Shown: in pieces, positions 15,949 through 21,818 of the stretch
Position numbering within the stretch: the stretch's first letter is position 1
Layout: every line of letters starts with the position of its first letter
Assembly: GCA_020854065.1 (NCBI GenBank)
Contig: JADZGF010000014.1
Span: 1-35,578 of the forward strand
Reading direction: 5' to 3'
Length of the DNA: 35,578 bases
From: Candidatus Nomurabacteria bacterium
Lineage (GTDB): Bacteria > Patescibacteriota > Minisyncoccia > Phycocordibacterales > SBAW01
Notes under the pieces: model-generated
The model's input: the letters and a program-made list of their open reading frames with translations, nothing else
What the model was told of the DNA's origin: nothing
Databases searched by the model: none
Position numbers and translations under genes: made by a program

Positions 15949-15983
15949 GGCTCTAGTATAGAGCCAGTCTCTATTTCTGTCAA
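15949..15983 (-). promoter_or_regulatory. TrmB gene promoter with palindromic operator
   Basis: Minus strand: TTGACA (15983-15978), 17-bp spacer, TATACT (15960-15955), ending 7 nt before the ATG. The 17-bp palindrome GGCTCTAGTATAGAGCC (15949-15965) covers the -10 and reaches the start codon. Confidence 0.8.
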
Positions 15984-16044
15984 TAAAAATGACAACAATC
16001 TATATATGTCTTTAATATATTGATAAATAAGGCTAATTTGGACA

Positions 16045-16090
16045 CTGTCTAGGCAGTATTTTGGACTACTCTTGCTAAATCACTCATAAT
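16045..16090 (+). promoter_or_regulatory. promoter and possible operator of the radical SAM cassette
   Basis: TTGGAC (16061-16066), an 18-bp spacer and CATAAT (16085-16090) precede the radical SAM gene, leaving a leader of about 50 nt with a Shine-Dalgarno. The near-palindrome ACTGTCTAGGCAGT (16045-16058) lies directly upstream, and a second TTGGAC occurs near 16039. Confidence 0.5.
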
Positions 16091-16146
16091 ATTGCGCAGT
16101 AATTCTGTACTTTGTAACCCCCCTCAACCAGCCCCAGGAGGCCACC

Positions 16147-17310
16147 ATGACCTATTCCTCGAGACTGCTGGCCGATCCCGCCTTTATGGCGATCGATGCC
16201 TGGCGCCGGGCCACGATCCTGGGAGAGAGTCGCGAGGAACTTATCCAGGCGCTCCTGCGCCGGGAAGTCCCTCCCCTCATTTCCTGGATCGTACGCGGAG
16301 GTTGCGCGGTGCAGTGTGAACACTGCATCTTCCCGTTCGAGGGACCGAAAGGTCACTCAGACAGGATCAGCACGGAGATAATGCTCTCCTTGTTGGCGCA
16401 GCTTTCGGGACGAGGGAATCTGGTACACGAAGGGAGGCAACTCCTGCCGTGGCAGATACCCGTCCTCGCAGCGGCGAAGCGTGCAGGCCATGGCGTGTCG
16501 GTCATTAACAATGGCCAATACGCTACGCCGAGCATGCTCGCGCTTTGTGACCACCATGGTCTGAAAGTCGACGCACTCGATGTGTCGATCGACGGGCCGG
16601 AAGCGGTACACAATCTGCAGCGCAACCATGCGAACGCATGGCGTTGGGCGATGAATGGTCTGGCAGAGGGTCGGCGCATTGCCGACAAGCTCACCAGTCT
16701 CTTCACCCTAACGGCCCTTAACTCGGAGCATGTGGCGGAAACCGGCAAGATTGCCGGCGACCTCGTCGATGAATGGCACCTGACAACCATGTCAGTGCGG
16801 CCAGGCATCGAACACATGCTGCCGACGCGTTCACAATTGAGCGCGGCATTGGACCAACTTGCGGGCCTGCGGCTTGGGATTCCGGTATATCTCCGGAGTT
16901 ACTCGCTGCAAGGCTTCGTTGCACTTTGCGAGGTAATTGGGAAAGAGGCAGTGCGTAAGGCGCTGCGGGAGGCACAAGTCATTGATATGACACCCAGCAA
17001 TGGGATTGTGCTGAACGTAGAGGGTATCAACCTCTATTTCTACCCCAAGAGCCTCCAGTGCAACGAGACGCTGGTTGTTGATGCTGATGGGTGGTGGCGA
17101 CTTCCTTTTAGTGTGGCGCACACTTTGGATGAACTCCAATGTGGGCAAAGCACCGAAGGGGACGACCTGTCTCACTTCAGTATCGCACCAGTGTCCGAGA
17201 AGTTGGATGTGGCTGAAGTCTATGCGCGCTCCACCGTAGGGTGGTGGCAGGCGGTAGGCCGAAAGTCCTTCAATGAGGAACGGGTTGCTGTGGAGCGACT
17301 CCTGGCATGA
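16147..17310 (+). CDS. radical SAM enzyme, putative peptide-modifying
   Basis: A 387-residue protein. The iron-sulphur motif is C53-x3-C57-x2-C60 (GGCAVQCEHC), within about 43-250 of a radical SAM barrel that includes VINNG and LDVSIDGPEAVHNLQR, phrases typical of peptide-modifying members. The C-terminal third (about 260-387) has only scattered Cys and no SPASM or Twitch pattern, so no extra clusters are evident. The ATG follows AGGAGG with 5-nt spacing. Two 18-residue genes follow on the same strand and are the likely substrates; no separate leader-binding domain is encoded. The DNA is visibly GC-richer than its neighbours, suggesting transfer. Reaction unknown. Confidence 0.9.
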   Translation: MTYSSRLLADPAFMAIDAWRRATILGESREELIQALLRREVPPLISWIVRGGCAVQCEHCIFPFEGPKGHSDRISTEIMLSLLAQLSGRGNLVHEGRQLLPWQIPVLAAAKRAGHGVSVINNGQYATPSMLALCDHHGLKVDALDVSIDGPEAVHNLQRNHANAWRWAMNGLAEGRRIADKLTSLFTLTALNSEHVAETGKIAGDLVDEWHLTTMSVRPGIEHMLPTRSQLSAALDQLAGLRLGIPVYLRSYSLQGFVALCEVIGKEAVRKALREAQVIDMTPSNGIVLNVEGINLYFYPKSLQCNETLVVDADGWWRLPFSVAHTLDELQCGQSTEGDDLSHFSIAPVSEKLDVAEVYARSTVGWWQAVGRKSFNEERVAVERLLA

Positions 17311-17335
17311 AAACCAGGCGGAGCCGACTGACACT

Positions 17336-17361
17336 CAACGAACGTTGCGAAACGTGCGTTG
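17336..17361 (+). other. GNRA-capped hairpin after the radical SAM gene
   Basis: An 11-bp stem with one A-G mismatch, capped by GCGA, begins 26 nt after the radical SAM stop. There is no T-run, so it is more likely an RNA structural element than a terminator. Confidence 0.6.
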
Positions 17362-17365
17362 GATT

Positions 17366-17398
17366 CGGAGCGGGTTGATATCCCGCTTGGCACCAGAA
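17366..17398 (+). repeat. cassette element, copy 1
   Basis: A 33-nt repeat: stem AGCGGG/CCCGCT with loop TTGATAT, followed by TGGCACCAGAA. It follows the radical SAM gene. The sequence AAAACTATCA, adjacent to this element in copies 3 and 4, here occurs about 30 nt downstream. Confidence 0.85.
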
Positions 17399-17446
17399 GC
17401 TCTGAGTACTCGCAAGAGGCAGTAGGAGCAAAACTATCAACCGACT

Positions 17447-17511
17447 GGGGGGAAGCAATTTCTCCCCTCTGTTGAGAATTTGATTCGCCAGCCGGCGGAG
17501 TTCGAATTTTC
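17447..17511 (+). other. GNRA hairpin module, copy A
   Basis: The first stem is GGGGGGAA against TTTCTCCC with a GCAA tetraloop (17447-17466). A second long stem (17474-17511) begins GAGAATTTGA and has an AGCC loop. The conserved string GAGA, two bases, then GTTCTTT follows. The module lies about 80 nt before peptide gene 1. Confidence 0.7.
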
Positions 17512-17593
17512 ATCGAGACAAGTTCTTTTACAGCATGAACACGGCTTGGCAATCCCGCTAAGCTGCCCTCTAACCAAAGAAAGGAGGTGAAAC

Positions 17594-17650
17594 ATGGCAG
17601 CTGCGAACACTGGCTCGACCGGTGTGGGCAAGCCTCGTCCTCCCAAGTAG
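17594..17650 (+). CDS. 18-residue peptide gene 1, putative RiPP-like precursor
   Basis: Encodes MAAANTGSTGVGKPRPPK. A perfect 10-nt Shine-Dalgarno, AAGGAGGTGA (17581-17590), precedes the ATG, and an in-frame TGA two codons upstream fixes the start. It shares 14 of 18 residues with peptide 2; shared codons differ only at synonymous positions, which indicates selection on the peptide. There is no Cys and no hydrophobic segment; the middle is NTGSTGV and the end PRPPK. With the radical SAM gene upstream it is probably that enzyme's substrate. An alternative is a ribosome-arresting peptide, given the proline-rich end. Confidence 0.85.
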   Translation: MAAANTGSTGVGKPRPPK

Positions 17651-17680
17651 GGGGCGGAGTGAGCCATCCTGAGTAAGACT

Positions 17681-17709
17681 CGGAGCTTGGGTAGAGCTTG
17701 GCAACAGAA
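17681..17709 (+). repeat. cassette element, copy 2 (divergent)
   Basis: A shorter 29-nt copy: CGGAGC, loop region, GCTTGGCAACAGAA. Only a 4-bp AGCT stem is left, but the flanks CGGAG and TTGGCAACAGAA match the other copies. It follows peptide gene 1. Confidence 0.65.
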
Positions 17710-17753
17710 TCTGCCCACTGTTCTTGCAACAAATCTGAAAGGAGGTGATTGCG

Positions 17754-17810
17754 ATGTCGGGAGCCAATACTGGCTCGACTGGGGTGACACAACCCCGTCC
17801 GCCGAAGTAA
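17754..17810 (+). CDS. 18-residue peptide gene 2, putative RiPP-like precursor
   Basis: Encodes MSGANTGSTGVTQPRPPK. The Shine-Dalgarno AAGGAGGTGAT (17739-17749) matches the 16S rRNA tail over 11 nt, predicting very strong translation. An in-frame TGA lies at 17736. It differs from peptide 1 at residues 2, 3, 12 and 13 only. The variable pair 12-13 sits between the invariant NTGSTGV and PRPPK blocks. The stop codon is the bulge of a strong hairpin (17801-17828). Confidence 0.85.
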   Translation: MSGANTGSTGVTQPRPPK

Positions 17811-17828
17811 GGGCTTAAGCCCTTCGGC
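17801..17828 (+). other. hairpin spanning the peptide 2 stop codon
   Basis: GCCGAA/TTCGGC continues into GGGC/GCCC with a TTAA loop; a GTAA bulge holds the stop codon. There is no T-run. It may protect the upstream mRNA or respond to terminating ribosomes. Confidence 0.6.
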
Positions 17829-17842
17829 ACTTGTCTCACAAA

Positions 17843-17875
17843 CGGAGCGGGCTGATATCCCGCTTGGCAACAGAA
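17843..17875 (+). repeat. cassette element, copy 3
   Basis: A 33-nt copy with stem AGCGGG/CCCGCT and loop CTGATAT, then TTGGCAACAGAA, followed by AAAACTATCACC as in copy 4. It follows peptide gene 2. Confidence 0.85.
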
Positions 17876-17892
17876 ACAAAACTATCACCACT

Positions 17893-17943
17893 GGGAGAAA
17901 GTAATTTCTCCCCTCTATTGAGAATCGGATGTATCGGATTCTC
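17893..17943 (+). other. GNRA hairpin module, copy B
   Basis: A perfect 8-bp stem GGGAGAAA/TTTCTCCC with a GTAA tetraloop (17893-17912), then GAGAATC/GATTCTC (17920-17943). GAGA, two bases and GTTCTTT follow as in copy A. G-U pairs of copy A are A-U here, so pairing is kept. Confidence 0.75.
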
Positions 17944-18005
17944 ATTGAGATTCGTTCTTTCAAACTTAAACAGGCCATACCGGCCAACAGCCTTAGGAGG
18001 GCAGA

Positions 18006-18542
18006 ATGGTCAACTTGATTATCGTCGTTGAGGACAAGCGGGAAGAACAAGAGCGGGCCCTCGAGGCAATCAAGCGCTCCCTTGGCGATGTCGAGGAAAT
18101 AAGCGAAGAGAAAGGCGGGAGAGTAAATCTCTTCCGTGACTGCCCGAGCCCGATGGTGGCACTGAAATCGCCAGACGGTGGTGGCACACTGATACACTTC
18201 GCTGCAACTCTTGAAATAGCGGAGATACGCCTGAACTCTGTGCGCAGTTTCGCCAACTGCCTGCAGAAGGTTGGTGTCATAACCGACCTGATGTTCCCCG
18301 CAAAATGCGGTGGAAAGGAGGAGCCAAATGGGCTTGGCATTATTGCCAAGTGCATTGAGGCAAAGTTGCGCGTAGTGGTCTGTAGCGATATCGACCATCA
18401 CGATGTCGACTGGCTGCGCCCTATCTTCCCAATCTTGGGGAAGGCGCATCCGACTGGCGATGTTCCTGTCATTCTGGACAAGAAAGACTGGGACAAAGCC
18501 GTCGCCCTCCTTGCTGACACACCTGTGTCGGCAGCAGCCTGA
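18006..18542 (+). CDS. receiver-domain-like protein of the radical SAM cassette
   Basis: A 178-residue soluble protein. The start NLIIVVEDKREEQERAL resembles the first strand and acidic pocket of a response-regulator receiver, and a later segment (GLGIIAKCIEAKLRVVVCSDIDHHD) resembles a core strand followed by a D-x-DHH motif. I judge it a degenerate or variant receiver; no output domain is present. A Shine-Dalgarno TTAGGAGG lies about 6 nt before the ATG. It is the last gene of the cassette, followed by element copy 4 and a terminator. Its role with the peptides is unknown; it may be regulatory or cargo. Confidence 0.75.
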   Translation: MVNLIIVVEDKREEQERALEAIKRSLGDVEEISEEKGGRVNLFRDCPSPMVALKSPDGGGTLIHFAATLEIAEIRLNSVRSFANCLQKVGVITDLMFPAKCGGKEEPNGLGIIAKCIEAKLRVVVCSDIDHHDVDWLRPIFPILGKAHPTGDVPVILDKKDWDKAVALLADTPVSAAA

Positions 18543-18548
18543 CGAGTT

Positions 18549-18581
18549 CGGAGCGGGCTGATATACCGCTTGGCAACAGAA
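18549..18581 (+). repeat. cassette element, copy 4
   Basis: A 33-nt copy: AGCGG/CCGCT stem with one apical pair lost, then TTGGCAACAGAA and AAAACTATCACC. It follows the receiver-like gene. Confidence 0.85.
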
Positions 18582-18601
18582 ACAAAACTATCACCGCACA
18601 C

Positions 18602-18632
18602 AACCGTCGCTACCAAGCGGCGGTTTTCTTTT
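18602..18632 (+). terminator. terminator of the radical SAM cassette
   Basis: AACCGTCGC/GCGGCGGTT with a TACCAA loop, followed by TTCTTTTT on the plus strand. It directly abuts the minus-strand protease stop. Confidence 0.85.
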
Positions 18633-19699
18633 TAATCTTGTAATGCGTCGACGAGTTTTTGAGTAAGTGCAGGAGCAACATCTTCTTCAAACGTTATTGC
18701 TTTGCTTTGTATATTGCCGGTTAAGAGATCAGCAAGTGATCCAAGACCTGCCGCTGCAAGAGAACGCTCGATATGCGCTATTGATATTGCACGCAGATCG
18801 CGTTCACCAGTGGTGCCTTTTAATACCGCTGTACTAATGAGCCCGGCTAGAGTGCCATCCATACGCACTGCAGCGCCGCCTGAAGAGCCTGACTGCGATA
18901 TAATGGATCCTCCGACGGAAAAGAGATCAGTATGCGAGGTGTCGTCATATGTATATTTTTGTAATACCGAAACAAATGCGGAAGTAGGGTAGAGGTTTTC
19001 AGCAATAACTTCTCCTGAGAGAAAGCCTGCAGGATATGCTGCAAGCAGCATTCGTTCGCCACTTTTAGGAGTCGCTGCGCTATAGGGGAGATAGGGCAGG
19101 GTATTGTTTGTTTTTGCTATTAAAAGTGCAAAGTCATTCTCTCCAGTACCTTTTGCGTTATCCGCATCAATTTGATTTGCGTTTTTCTCTACCCACTCAG
19201 GCGATACATACAAAACCTGTATGTCGTAGAGAGGTACTGCAGGTGAGCCGCCGCGGATAGTGCAGCTAATGTTGCCTTTGCGCGGATAATCGCGCAGCAA
19301 AATGTATTGCGCGATATGTGCATTGGTAAGTACAACGCCGCGTGGATCTATGACTACACCGCTACCTGAGAGTGGCTTGAACTCTCCGCCTGCCTTCGTG
19401 GTGCAGAAAATATTAACAAGGGCTGCGCGGGCGCGGGTGTTAAGTTCGGTGTCGATCAAACCATCAGTCTGAGGTTCTGGTTCTTCTTCAGTAGTATCTG
19501 TGGGAGTGGAAAGAGAGACGTCTGCCTCTACAACTGTTTCTTGCTCTTCGGGGGCTGCAGTGGGGAATTGCTCTGTGGCCACGGGAGTGACAGAAGTTTC
19601 TGTGTGGGTTGGGGCTGTAGCGGGGAGTGTTGTTAAAAGCCCAACCGAAAGTGCGGCTGCAGTAAGCACCATAAGTACTAGTGCGTGTAGGAGCGACAT
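18632..19699 (-). CDS. membrane-anchored trypsin-like (S1C) serine protease
   Basis: A 355-residue protein. A hydrophobic N-terminus (about 4-22) acts as signal or anchor, followed by a Thr/Glu/Pro-rich linker (25-82) and a trypsin-like domain (about 90-330). The catalytic triad is H128 (LTNAHIA), D189 (ENDFALL) and S273 (SGSSGGA), as in HtrA/Deg proteins, but no PDZ domain follows. It would act outside the membrane, perhaps in protein quality control. The ATG overlaps the CCA of the tRNA-Gly gene just upstream, so the mRNA would start 2 nt before the ATG if released by tRNA 3' processing. Confidence 0.92.
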   Translation of the reverse strand: MSLLHALVLMVLTAAALSVGLLTTLPATAPTHTETSVTPVATEQFPTAAPEEQETVVEADVSLSTPTDTTEEEPEPQTDGLIDTELNTRARAALVNIFCTTKAGGEFKPLSGSGVVIDPRGVVLTNAHIAQYILLRDYPRKGNISCTIRGGSPAVPLYDIQVLYVSPEWVEKNANQIDADNAKGTGENDFALLIAKTNNTLPYLPYSAATPKSGERMLLAAYPAGFLSGEVIAENLYPTSAFVSVLQKYTYDDTSHTDLFSVGGSIISQSGSSGGAAVRMDGTLAGLISTAVLKGTTGERDLRAISIAHIERSLAAAGLGSLADLLTGNIQSKAITFEEDVAPALTQKLVDALQD

Positions 19700-19701
19700 G
19701 G

Positions 19702-19772
19702 TGCGGGATGCCGGAATCGAACCGGCGCCATCAGTTTGGAAAACTGATGTTCTACCATTAAACTAATCCCGC
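19702..19772 (-). tRNA. tRNA-Gly (TCC)
   Basis: A 71-nt cloverleaf: acceptor GCGGGAT/ATCCCGC, anticodon loop TTTCCAA (anticodon TCC), T-arm CCGGTTCGATTCCGG. The discriminator A is followed by CCA in the DNA, whose last A is also the A of the protease start codon. Confidence 0.95.
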
Positions 19773-19803
19773 GATACGAGACTTTCGTAAAAGCTCATTG
19801 CTA

Positions 19804-19832
19804 TTGTGCCTAAAAATGCCCTTATGTACAAT
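19804..19832 (+). promoter_or_regulatory. leaderless promoter of the DUF3298 gene
   Basis: TTGTGC (19804-19809), a 17-bp spacer and TACAAT (19827-19832). The -10 ends 8 nt before the ATG at 19840. Confidence 0.65.
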
Positions 19833-19839
19833 GGGCATC

Positions 19840-20586
19840 ATGCAAACAAAACAAATTCTTACCGCACTCGCCCTACTGGTTGCCGGTGTCGCAGTATTCG
19901 GTTTTCTCTCCAGTCGCACCACACCAATTGCACAACAAACTGCCCCTGAGGTAGTTCCTGCCTCTACACACACAGAAGAAGGTCCGTACATGAGCATTAA
20001 GGTCGAGTATCCTGAGGCGCCAACGGGAATTCGTACGCAGATTGAGCGAGGTATGGGTGAAGTTGTGAATACGTTTAAGGCAAATGCTTCAGTTGATACC
20101 CTTACGCCAGAAGACATTGAACTCTTTGGTCTGGGAGATACGCGCAAGTTTGCACTCGGTGCGGAGTACAAACGCTTCGATGCGCCGGGATACACGTCGT
20201 ATGCGTATCTTATATACGAGGATACGTTAGGCGCGCATCCGAACGTGAACTTTAAAACCTTTGTATTCGATGCGGAAGGAAACTTGATTACCCTTAACCA
20301 ACTTCTCTCTTCAAATCCACAATGGCTTGAGGAACTTTCTCTCGAGGTAAGTACGCAAGTGGTCGCAGAAGTGAAGAAGCGTTTTGCAGACTCACTCCCG
20401 CAAGGGGAGGAAGGTCCTGATGTCACAGGAGCTGTCTTCGTTGAAGGTCTCGCTCCTGTTGAAAGTAATTTCCAAAATTTCGTCATTGACGGCGAAGAAT
20501 TGGTCATACTCATCCCTCCATACCAGGTCGCTGCCTATGCGGCCGGCGTGTTCGAGGCGAGGGTACCGCTCGCAGGTTTACAGTAA
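19840..20586 (+). CDS. exported DUF3298 (RsiV/PdaC-like) protein
   Basis: A 248-residue protein with a clear signal peptide (MQTKQILTALALLVAGVAVFGF, cleavage or anchoring near residue 25). A DUF4163/DUF3298-like region follows: YLIYEDTLGAHPN and NFKTFVFDAEGNLITLNQLL are characteristic of the family, which includes RsiV and PdaC extracytoplasmic domains. The C-terminus FVIDGEELVILIPPYQVAAYAAG also fits. In RsiV this domain binds lysozyme; whether that holds here is unknown. I chose the ATG at 19840 because of the signal peptide and promoter spacing. Confidence 0.88.
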   Translation: MQTKQILTALALLVAGVAVFGFLSSRTTPIAQQTAPEVVPASTHTEEGPYMSIKVEYPEAPTGIRTQIERGMGEVVNTFKANASVDTLTPEDIELFGLGDTRKFALGAEYKRFDAPGYTSYAYLIYEDTLGAHPNVNFKTFVFDAEGNLITLNQLLSSNPQWLEELSLEVSTQVVAEVKKRFADSLPQGEEGPDVTGAVFVEGLAPVESNFQNFVIDGEELVILIPPYQVAAYAAGVFEARVPLAGLQ

Positions 20587-20588
20587 AC

Positions 20589-20618
20589 AAAAAGGCTCCG
20601 AGTAATCGGGGCCTTTTT
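20589..20618. terminator. bidirectional terminator
   Basis: A 13-bp stem (AAAAAGGCTCCGA and TCGGGGCCTTTTT, one T-G pair) with a GTAA loop. It serves the DUF3298 gene and the convergent HU gene. Confidence 0.9.
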
Positions 20619-20640
20619 GTTCGAGAGGATCCTTTCGAGG

Positions 20641-20913
20641 CTATTTAACAGCCTCTTTAAGGGCTTTTGCGGGCTGGAACTTAGGTACCCGCATAGAGGG
20701 GACCTGTACCGTTGCGCCCGTGCGCGGATTGCGCGCGACACGTGCTGCACGCATTTTGGTCTTGAAGATCCCAAGACCTGCGATCGACACTTCGTCGTTG
20801 CGCTTAAGGCCGCCGACAATTGCCTCGATCATCGCCTCAACGGCGCGCTCGGCATCGGCTTTGGTGCCACCAAGGACACCCTGCACCTTTTCCGCAATAT
20901 CTTGCTTGTTCAT
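20641..20913 (-). CDS. HU-family DNA-binding protein
   Basis: A 90-residue nucleoid protein of full HU length: MNKQDIAEKV start, GLGIFKTKMRAARVARNPRTG beta-arm region and VPKFQPAKALKEAV end. HU dimers bend DNA. The ATG at 20913 is the family start. Its promoter (TATACT 20964-20959, TTGCAA 20986-20981 on the minus strand) lies about 46 nt upstream, so unlike many neighbours this gene has a leader. Confidence 0.96.
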   Translation of the reverse strand: MNKQDIAEKVQGVLGGTKADAERAVEAMIEAIVGGLKRNDEVSIAGLGIFKTKMRAARVARNPRTGATVQVPSMRVPKFQPAKALKEAVK

Positions 20914-20958
20914 AGTGGTAATGTGTGACCTACTAAAGCTCACGTGCCCTGCGCGGAT

Positions 20959-21012
20959 AGTATACCCCCGTCAAAATTCCTTGCAATAGAGCCGAAGTTT
21001 CGGAATAGAGCC
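20959..21012 (-). promoter_or_regulatory. HU promoter with TrmB-like half-sites
   Basis: TTGCAA (20986-20981), a 16-bp spacer and TATACT (20964-20959) on the minus strand. Two direct copies of TAGAGCC (20987-20993 and 21006-21012) sit just upstream of the -35; the same 7-mer is the half-site of the TrmB gene operator. Confidence 0.45.
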
Positions 21013-21240
21013 ATTTTTATGCGGTTATGAGACGGATTGTGGGAAGAAAGATTCTCAAAAAAACAGAGAAAAAGGCTAAAAGCTGAAATAAGCTTGTCGT
21101 TATTAGTGTTTCTGGGGCGCTGTGTAGTTTTAGAGAAGAGGTGGGGTGGCGTTTTCGGGTGCCTCTCAGGCTTATGTATCCAAAAAACGTGCGCCATATG
21201 ACTGTGGAGAAGATCATTACTTTGGTGTGGACACAAAAAG
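21013..21240. other. non-coding stretch
   Basis: I see no supported gene here. It lies between the HU promoter region and the terminator of the next minus-strand gene. Confidence 0.5.
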
Positions 21241-21264
21241 AGAAAGCTCCCTGTGAAGGGAGCC
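21236..21264 (-). terminator. terminator of the 152-residue unknown gene
   Basis: GGCTCCC/GGGAGC stem followed on the minus strand by TTTCTCTTTTT. Confidence 0.8.
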
Positions 21265-21275
21265 CTCGCTCTTTG

Positions 21276-21734
21276 TTAAACCGCGTCAGCATACTGACCG
21301 GCCATATCAATAAGCGCAAAATTTATCAGGTTATCGAGCAGGTGCGCATGCACTTGCGGGCCTGATGGGTGTCGGTAATGGTCTATGTCGTTGAGTACGA
21401 TGCTTGAATATTTTCCTTGTGGGGACATACCAAGCGCTTCGTCGACTGTTACTTCGTGTCGGACCTTTCTTATGTTGATGTACCCTGCGGTTCGGTATAC
21501 CACCACGCAACATTTGATGTCGAGATGATAATGCGCAAGTATTTTCTTTCCTTGGACGAATGCGCTTCGAAGAGTTTCATCCTTCCACTCAATCTTTCTG
21601 AGAGGAGGGAAGCAGTCACTGCAGATCGGCAAGACTTCATACGAGCCTGCTGGTCGGTGTGTTTCGAGTATGTGCGCTACCTCCTGTGGTCTGATTATGC
21701 TTTGTTCTTCGATGCCGATGAACAGCCGCCTCAT
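21276..21734 (-). CDS. unknown soluble 152-residue protein
   Basis: The family is not recognised. It begins MRRLFIGIEEQ and contains CSDC (38-41), a CC pair near 74 and several His, including an HAH near residue 129, so metal binding is conceivable. No membrane segment. The ATG follows GGAGG with good spacing, and its own terminator lies downstream, so it looks like an independent expressed gene. Like other accessory genes here it uses a Shine-Dalgarno rather than a leaderless start. Confidence 0.7.
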   Translation of the reverse strand: MRRLFIGIEEQSIIRPQEVAHILETHRPAGSYEVLPICSDCFPPLRKIEWKDETLRSAFVQGKKILAHYHLDIKCCVVVYRTAGYINIRKVRHEVTVDEALGMSPQGKYSSIVLNDIDHYRHPSGPQVHAHLLDNLINFALIDMAGQYADAV

Positions 21735-21790
21735 GCGGTCCTCCTACGGTTCTGATGTAACCGTACGCCTGCGTTGTTAAAAATGCAACT

Positions 21791-21816
21791 AAAAACCCGC
21801 CGGTTGGCGGGTTTTT
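21791..21816. terminator. bidirectional terminator after rny
   Basis: AAAAACCCGCC/GGCGGGTTTTT with a GGTT loop, 11-bp stem with T-runs in both directions. Confidence 0.9.
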
Positions 21817-21818
21817 GT

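Noticed and set aside
17534-17560. A third tiny peptide (MNTAWQSR) before peptide 1
   Set aside because: No Shine-Dalgarno, no similarity to the NTGSTGV or PRPPK blocks, and it has no counterpart near peptide 2.
17366-17943. Group II intron or hammerhead-like ribozyme
   Set aside because: The hairpins with GNRA loops prompted the idea, but there is no domain V-type sequence, no reverse transcriptase and no hammerhead core.
17220-18449. A long open frame (409 codons) on the minus strand through the peptide region
   Set aside because: It is antisense to the radical SAM 3' end, both peptides and the receiver-like gene, has no domain or start signal, and arises from GC-rich codons on the other strand.
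17366-18581. Integron attC sites
   Set aside because: One element per gene is suggestive, but the ends lack the expected core-site pattern, the arms are short and no integron integrase is nearby.
17366-18581. CRISPR array
   Set aside because: The four repeats are spaced by genes of differing length, not by uniform spacers, and no cas genes are present.
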